A DNA stretch of 64,000 nucleotides from Diacronema lutheri (taxonomy: Eukaryota; Haptophyta; Pavlovophyceae; Pavlovales; Pavlovaceae). A program made the position numbers and the translations under genes. Below, piece by piece: positions 59,348 through 64,000 of the stretch. Location: assembly GCA_019448385.1 (NCBI GenBank), contig JAGTXO010000009.1, positions 744,001 through 808,000 on the forward strand, in the 5' to 3' direction. Below the pieces are notes generated by a model that did not search any database, was not told the origin of the DNA, and saw only the letters and a program-made list of their open reading frames with translations. How positions within the stretch are numbered: the first letter of the stretch is position 1; every line of letters starts with the position of its first letter.

Positions 59348-62023
59348 TCAGAGCTCGCGACACACGTGGCGCAAGAAGTGGCCCTCCCAGAGCCGCAGCC
59401 TCTTGGGCGCCGAGGCGGGGTAGAGCACCGCGCCTGCGCCCGCGTACGCGCCCGCCGCCGGCGTGGGCGCGGCCGGCGGTGCGCCCGCACCCGCCCGCGG
59501 CGGCGCGCGCGCCGACGCGGCCGGCATCGCGCCATGCGGCACGTACGCGGCGTTGAGGAAGGCGGCGCTCGGCCTGCCGAGGCGGCCGTCCTCGCCCGGC
59601 TCGAGGACCGTCGCCCACACCGACGGCGGCGCGCACAGCGCGTCGCGCGCGAGCGCCGCTCGCTCGAGCGCGCAGTTCGCCAAGAAGTCACAGAAGCGTG
59701 CCGACCGGCTCGCGTCGGAGAGGTGCGCGAGCAGGCGGCCGTCAAATTCAAAGTCTGTGGGGAACTGCGCGAGCAGCTGCCACACCGCGTCGAGCCACTG
59801 CACGAAGATCGGCGCCTCGCCTACGTCGCCGTCAAGCGCGCCGCCTGCCGCGCCGCCGCCCGCCGCACCGCACGCCGCCGCGCCGCCGCCCGCCGCGCCG
59901 GCCGCGCCGCTTGGATCGTCCACGCCGCTGCGCGCGAGCCCCGCCCGGTCGCGAAAGCGGAACCCCATCGCGCACCACTCACGCTCGACGAGCGACGCGA
60001 AGCCAACGACGGTGCGTGCGCGCGCGTCGACGAGCAGCTGGGTGAGGCTGACTACCTGGCTCGTCCGGTCCCAGCCGTCGGAGCAGTGCACGAGCACCGC
60101 GGCGCCGGCGGTGAGCAGTTGCGCGGCGCGCGTCGCGGCGCGCAGAAGCGACGAGCTATGCGCGAGCCAGCCAGTCGCGTGCACGCGCTCGAGCCACGGG
60201 CCGTGCGACAGCGGCCGCGCAGCGGCGGCCGAGTTGTCCCAGCCGTGCGCGCCGCCAAGCGTGGGCGCGCCACCGGCGCCGAGGCCGCCGCTGATCGCGC
60301 CGTCGGCAAAGCCCGAGCCGCCGTGCACAGCCGCGGCAACCGCGCCGCGTTCGGTGCAGAGTCGACGAAGCCGTCCATAACTCGCGCGGACGGCGGCCGC
60401 GTTGGAGATATCGCAGAACTGCAGCTCGGCAAATGGGTAGAGGCGCGTGTCCTCCGAGCCACCGCCGCGCACGCGATTGGCCGAAGCAGCCAAGTGGCCG
60501 CGCAAATCCAAAATGTACAAGAGCCCAATGGCGGACGCGCGCGCAGCCTCACGCAGCAGCGCCTCGTCTGCGCGCGAGCGAGCACCATCGGTTGCGCCGA
60601 CGAGCGGCTGGCCCGAGCGGAGGAGCGCGGGCGCGTGGGCGGAGGCGGCGACAGGCGGCCGCCAGCAGAGCACAGGCAGGCGGCCACGCGCGCGGAAGCA
60701 AGCCGCCTCGTCCAGCTCCGCATCGCTCACAGCGGCGGGCACGGCGACGCGCGTCGGGTACGTCGCGCACGCGCGGAAGCTCGCGTTCCACGCGCTCAGC
60801 CTCCAGAGCGGCGACGGCGGCGCGTCGGCGGCGGCGGGCGCGTCGGCGACGGCGGGCGCGTCGGCGCGCTGTGCGCCCGCGCCCGCCACGCCGCGCGGCC
60901 ACAGGCCCATCGCCGTCAAGTCAGCATCGACCGCGTCGCCGAGCGCGGCGGCCGCCGCGCGGCTCGCGTCCGCGTCGACGCCGCCGCCTTCGAAGGCGAA
61001 GGAGCCGAGCGGCGAGGCGGCGAGAGCGCGCAGCCCTTCCTGCACCCAGAGCGCAATTCCGTTGAGTCCGGACGCCGCGAGCGCAATTCCGTTGAGTCCG
61101 GACGCTGCGCACGCCGCCGACGCTTCCGGCCGTGCGCGCTCGACGCCGCCAGCGGCCGCGCCGAGGCCGCCGGCGGCGGCGGCGGACGGCTCGGCCGGGG
61201 GCGAGTGCGCGCCGATCGCGCGCTCCACGGGCGCGCTGGCGGCGGTGGCGCGCGGCGCGCCGGAGGCGAGCTGCGCGCCGGCGGCGGGTTGCGCGCGGGG
61301 CGGCGAGACGTCGATAGCCACTTTCCACGGATCGTGGCACTTGATGCGGAGCTGGAGCGCGCGGCGATCGATGCGGGTCGTACGCACGTTGCCGATCGGC
61401 AGGCTGACCAGCGCCGGGCCGGGCCGCCGGCCGGGCGCGGCAGCGCACGCGCCGCCGGCGGCGCGCGCGGCGCCCGCCGCGCCGCCGGCGGCGAGCGCAC
61501 CGAGCGTCGGCTGCGCGGCGACGCCGAAGAGGCCCTTGCCGAGGCCTTTGACCAGCCCGACCATGCCCTCGTCTCGCAAGCCCGAGAGCGGGTGCGCGAA
61601 CAGCCCCTCGAAGCCCTCCTTGAGCCCACGGCCGACGCCCTTACCGACCGCCAGGATTCCGTCATGCGCGCCGCCCTGCCCGAGGGACGTGTACCCGCCG
61701 GCAAGCTCGCCAAGCGCGGGCTCAGGCTCGGGCTCGCCTCGCGCCCGCGCCGCGACGAGCAGCAACCGGTACGACGTGACGAGCGCGTCGCCGCGCGAGC
61801 CGCGCGCAAACTCGGTCGTCGCAAACTCGCACGGCACGGGGCCAAAGAGGACGCGCTCGCGCGCGAAGAGGAGCGCGGCGATTTCGGGCGAGACGTCGGC
61901 CGGCAGCGGCGGCGGCGGGAGCGGCGCGCCCGCCACCGCGATCGGCAGCGCGCCCTCCTCCCCCTCTTCCTCCCCCTCCTCCTCCTCCCCGGCCGCCGTG
62001 CCCGTCCGCCTCGGGTCGCTCAT
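59348..62023 (-). CDS. Myotubularin-family phosphoinositide 3-phosphatase with VPS13-like N-terminal insert
   Basis: Myotubularins dephosphorylate PI3P and PI(3,5)P2 on endosomes. Single exon, 891 residues. The CX5R active site HCSDGWDRTSQ (near residue 645) is intact, so the enzyme should be active. Flanking signatures are LLYILDLRGHLAASANR, HATGWLAHSSSLLRAA, LVEREWCAMGFRFRDRAG, PIFVQWLDAVWQLLAQFPTD and DFLANC. The N terminus resembles a GRAM/PH fold (ERVLFGPVPCEF, VTSYRLLLVAA). It is interrupted at about 115-175 by GKGVGRGLKEGFEGLFAHP and GLVKGLGKGLFGVAAQPT, which look like the Gly-rich repeats of the VPS13/ATG2 C-terminal region. A ten-residue tandem duplication (ASGLNGIALA) sits near 310-325. 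Start MSDPRRTG at 62023 overlaps a plus-strand ATG. Confidence 0.9.
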   Translation of the reverse strand: MSDPRRTGTAAGEEEEGEEEGEEGALPIAVAGAPLPPPPLPADVSPEIAALLFARERVLFGPVPCEFATTEFARGSRGDALVTSYRLLLVAARARGEPEPEPALGELAGGYTSLGQGGAHDGILAVGKGVGRGLKEGFEGLFAHPLSGLRDEGMVGLVKGLGKGLFGVAAQPTLGALAAGGAAGAARAAGGACAAAPGRRPGPALVSLPIGNVRTTRIDRRALQLRIKCHDPWKVAIDVSPPRAQPAAGAQLASGAPRATAASAPVERAIGAHSPPAEPSAAAAGGLGAAAGGVERARPEASAACAASGLNGIALAASGLNGIALWVQEGLRALAASPLGSFAFEGGGVDADASRAAAAALGDAVDADLTAMGLWPRGVAGAGAQRADAPAVADAPAAADAPPSPLWRLSAWNASFRACATYPTRVAVPAAVSDAELDEAACFRARGRLPVLCWRPPVAASAHAPALLRSGQPLVGATDGARSRADEALLREAARASAIGLLYILDLRGHLAASANRVRGGGSEDTRLYPFAELQFCDISNAAAVRASYGRLRRLCTERGAVAAAVHGGSGFADGAISGGLGAGGAPTLGGAHGWDNSAAAARPLSHGPWLERVHATGWLAHSSSLLRAATRAAQLLTAGAAVLVHCSDGWDRTSQVVSLTQLLVDARARTVVGFASLVEREWCAMGFRFRDRAGLARSGVDDPSGAAGAAGGGAAACGAAGGGAAGGALDGDVGEAPIFVQWLDAVWQLLAQFPTDFEFDGRLLAHLSDASRSARFCDFLANCALERAALARDALCAPPSVWATVLEPGEDGRLGRPSAAFLNAAYVPHGAMPAASARAPPRAGAGAPPAAPTPAAGAYAGAGAVLYPASAPKRLRLWEGHFLRHVCREL

Positions 62024-62066
62024 GGAAGAGCGCGTTTTCAAAGCATCGACCCGGCCAGAGCGCGAG
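62024..62066. promoter_or_regulatory. 43-bp divergent promoter (myotubularin / PLGG1)
   Basis: If PLGG1 starts at 62067, only 43 bp separate the two coding regions. The spacer includes gcgcgttttca (62030-62040), the reverse complement of the tgaaaacgcgc in the divergent promoter at 49325-49394. Confidence 0.45.
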
Positions 62067-63611
62067 ATGAAGGCCATCGTCGGGCTCGCGCTCGCGGCGT
62101 GCTTCCTCGCGCAGGCGTCTGGCGCCGCTGCGGCGGCGGGCGCGCGGCTGGGCGCGGTGCGACCGCGCGCAGCACCGCTGCGGCCGCGCCTTGCGCGCGC
62201 CGCCTCGCTCGCCGCGAGCGGCGCGGCCGCGGCGGCCGGTGGCGCGCGCGGCTCGGCGGACGACGACGCGCGGCTCGCGCAGACGGTCGACGAGCTCAAG
62301 GACGCGCGGCGGACGGTGGGCTCAGTGCTGCTACTCGGCGCACTCAACGCCGGCCTCGCTCGCGCGCTCGGCGCCCTCGGCCTCGCCTCCTTCCCGCCAT
62401 CGCTCCTCGGCATGGCGCTTGTGTTTGGCGCGCTCTCCGTCGCCGAGCGTGCGTCCGCCGACGTCGAGGCGGCGGTCGTCGGCGCGCTCCGGCCGGGCGT
62501 GACTTGGCTGACACGTTGGATGCCCGTCTTCTTCGCGCCCGCGCTCGTTTCGCTTCCACTGGCGCTCGCGCCCCTGCCCGCCGCCGAGCTCGCGCGACTT
62601 CCCGTCATCCTCGTGTGCGGTTACCTACTCACGCTGATCGCCACCGCGAAAGCCGTCGGCGCGCTGCCGCCGGGCGAGGCGGCACCGGCGGCACCGGCGG
62701 CACCGGCGCCGCCGCGCCGTTTCACCCGCCCATTCGTCGTGCCGCTTCTCACGGGCACATGGCTGACGACAGGCGCCGCCATTGCTCTATTCTGCGTTTG
62801 CGGCGCTCCGCCGGCCGCCGCGAGCCGCCTCGTGCAGGCGCACTGCCTCGCGCTGCTGTGCTGCGCGTACGCGGCGGCGGAGAAGCTGCCGGCCAACGTG
62901 CGCGGCGTCGCGCACCCCACGCTCCTCGCCGCCGCCGCCACGTGGGCTGCGCTCCGTCTCGGCGCCGGCGCGCTCGCCTGCCCCGCCGCGCCGGCCGCCG
63001 ACGCGGCCGCCGCCGCATCGGCGGCGGCGGGCGCGGCGAGCGCGCGTCTCATCACCGCGTTCAACGCGCGCGTCGGCGGCGGCGGCGGCGCGCTGCTCGG
63101 CATGCTCCCGCTCACTGTCCTCGGCTTTGGCCTTCAGCTCCACGATCGACGTGCGCAGCTCCGCGCCGCCGCGCCGCGCATCGGCGCGGCGGTCGCGGTC
63201 GGCGGCGTGACGGGCGTCGTGTGCACGGCGCTCGGCGCGCGCGCGCTCGGCCTCTCCGCGCCGCTCGCGCGCGCGCTCGTCACGCGCACCATCACGGCGC
63301 CGCTCGCGCAGCTCGCGGCGGGCGAGCTCGGGGCGTCCGCGTCGCTCGCCGTCGCCGCGACGGTCCTCTCGGGCGTCATGGGCGCCAACTTTGGGCGCAA
63401 GTTGCTCAAGGCGCTGGGCGTGGTCGACCCGGTCGTCGTCGGCCTCGCGATGGGCACGAGCGCGCACGGCCTCGGCACCGCCGCCCTCGCCGACTGGCCC
63501 GAGGCGCTCGCCTTCTCAGCGCTCGCGCTCGCGCTGAACGGGCTCGTGATCGCCGCGCTGCTCGTCTCGCCTGCCGGCGCGGCGCTCGCGCGGGCGCTGC
63601 TTGGCGCGTGA
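62067..63611 (+). CDS. PLGG1: Plastid glycolate/glycerate translocator (LrgA-LrgB fusion)
   Basis: PLGG1 exports glycolate from and imports glycerate to the plastid in photorespiration. Single exon, 514 residues. The presequence MKAIVGLALAACFLAQASGA plus an Arg-containing region is a signal/transit peptide for a complex plastid. The N-terminal half is LrgA-like (SFPPSLLGMALVFGALS, WLTRWMPVFFAPALVSLPLA). The C-terminal half is LrgB-like, with VVGLAMGTSAHGLGTAAL the family signature. About 11-12 hydrophobic segments are visible. A second in-frame ATG at 62022 (MEERVFKAS) would put charged residues before the signal and overlap the myotubularin ATG, so 62067 is preferred. Functionally this gene pairs with SHMT at the other end of the window as part of photorespiratory carbon recycling. 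Confidence 0.92.
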   Translation: MKAIVGLALAACFLAQASGAAAAAGARLGAVRPRAAPLRPRLARAASLAASGAAAAAGGARGSADDDARLAQTVDELKDARRTVGSVLLLGALNAGLARALGALGLASFPPSLLGMALVFGALSVAERASADVEAAVVGALRPGVTWLTRWMPVFFAPALVSLPLALAPLPAAELARLPVILVCGYLLTLIATAKAVGALPPGEAAPAAPAAPAPPRRFTRPFVVPLLTGTWLTTGAAIALFCVCGAPPAAASRLVQAHCLALLCCAYAAAEKLPANVRGVAHPTLLAAAATWAALRLGAGALACPAAPAADAAAAASAAAGAASARLITAFNARVGGGGGALLGMLPLTVLGFGLQLHDRRAQLRAAAPRIGAAVAVGGVTGVVCTALGARALGLSAPLARALVTRTITAPLAQLAAGELGASASLAVAATVLSGVMGANFGRKLLKALGVVDPVVVGLAMGTSAHGLGTAALADWPEALAFSALALALNGLVIAALLVSPAGAALARALLGA

Positions 63612-64000
63612 GCGGCGGGCGGGTGGTGCGAGCTGCGCGGTGGGCGTCACACTGCACACGCACACTCGACGAATGGCGGCGCGGCGAGCGTGTTCTTTTG
63701 CTCGCACCGTCTCGGCTCTGGGCTCTGGTTGCCGGCTTGCCGCCCTGCCAGTGTGAGCGCGGCGGCACTCGGCACACACACACATCCGCCGAGCGCGGCC
63801 ACCGCGCATACTGGGAGACAGGGTGAGGCCGTGCCGACACTCAGTGTGGGTGACGCAGCTCACACTGACGTCGCCGACGGGCGAAATGATCCCCACCACG
63901 CGCGTCCTGTGACTCCTGTCAGATGACCTCCGCGGGACCGCCAATAATAAGTCTTTTGACTTTTGACTTTTCCAGAGTGAGTTTTCCTCAAACTCGCCCC
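63612..64000. other. 3' flank of PLGG1 to the window end
   Basis: 389 bp with no supported gene. It contains a perfect 8-bp inverted repeat, tcagtgtg (63841-63848) and cacactga (63861-63868), and an AT-rich end with tandem gacttttgactttt (about 63957-63970), possibly the promoter of a gene beyond the window. Confidence 0.4.

Noticed and set aside
59366-63826. Plus-strand frame of nearly 1500 codons through myotubularin and PLGG1
   Set aside because: Arg-rich shadow frame; the real genes on both strands have clear active-site and family signatures in other frames.
1-64000. tRNA, rRNA or snRNA genes
   Set aside because: No convincing A-box/B-box pair, rRNA core or snRNA motif was seen by eye; a covariance-model scan would be needed to exclude small ones.
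1-64000. Transposons or introner elements
   Set aside because: Introns share donor motifs and GCGC tracts but no two introns were seen to be near-identical copies with terminal inverted repeats or target-site duplications; no transposase or reverse transcriptase was recognised.

Overview
This 64-kb window is strongly GC-rich nuclear DNA from a photosynthetic eukaryote with a secondary red-type plastid. Three observations lead there. A nuclear ferredoxin gene carries a signal peptide ending in the ASAF motif that marks plastid import in haptophytes, stramenopiles and cryptophytes. Most genes have spliceosomal introns. Ser-Pro-rich linkers and very short intergenic spacers are common. A haptophyte (perhaps a compact pavlovophyte) fits best and a pelagophyte is the main alternative; this assignment is inference. 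No bacterial operon, virus, rRNA, tRNA or CRISPR array was recognised. Reading frames were chosen by protein-family match and by splice junctions that keep phase.

Layout. 1-5.1 kb: 5' part of serine hydroxymethyltransferase (-), a cyclin (+), and a six-exon prolyl-tRNA synthetase (-). 5.8-22.6 kb: one intronless 16.9-kb exon for a 5621-residue VPS13-type bridge lipid-transfer protein with a C-terminal PX domain (-). 22.8-33.7 kb: plastid ferredoxin (+), an RCC2-like beta-propeller (+), and a myosin with a WW-Tubby-WD40 tail (+). 33.9-40 kb: a FANCA-like protein (-) and, 73 bp away, a DJ-1 homologue (+). 40.3-46.5 kb: a polytopic membrane protein (-), a RING-CH/AlgH fusion (+), and a tail-anchored ATP-grasp enzyme (-). 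46.7-50.2 kb: a Trf4-type nucleotidyltransferase (-), a PPC/DUF296 protein (-), and an RPE-fold protein that has lost catalytic residues (+). 50.2-55.8 kb: an unresolved stretch, a coiled-coil protein (+), a probably decayed JmjC-like gene (-), and an IMPACT homologue (+). 56-63.6 kb: an ADAM-like membrane metallopeptidase (-), a myotubularin with a VPS13-like insert (-), and the plastid glycolate/glycerate transporter PLGG1 (+).

Gene structure. I could place about 33 introns by phase-consistent splicing. Most begin GTGCGC or GTACGC rather than GTAAGT, and five begin GC. Nearly all long G/C homopolymers and large minisatellites lie in introns or intergenic gaps. Divergent gene pairs are separated by as little as 43-73 bp.

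Shared biology is limited. SHMT, PLGG1 and ferredoxin belong to photosynthesis and photorespiration. VPS13, myotubularin, the myosin Tubby domain and PX point to phosphoinositide and membrane-contact biology. The most unusual proteins are the myosin-WW-Tubby-WD40, the RING-CH-AlgH fusion, the myotubularin with a VPS13-like lipid motif, and the RPE pseudo-enzyme.
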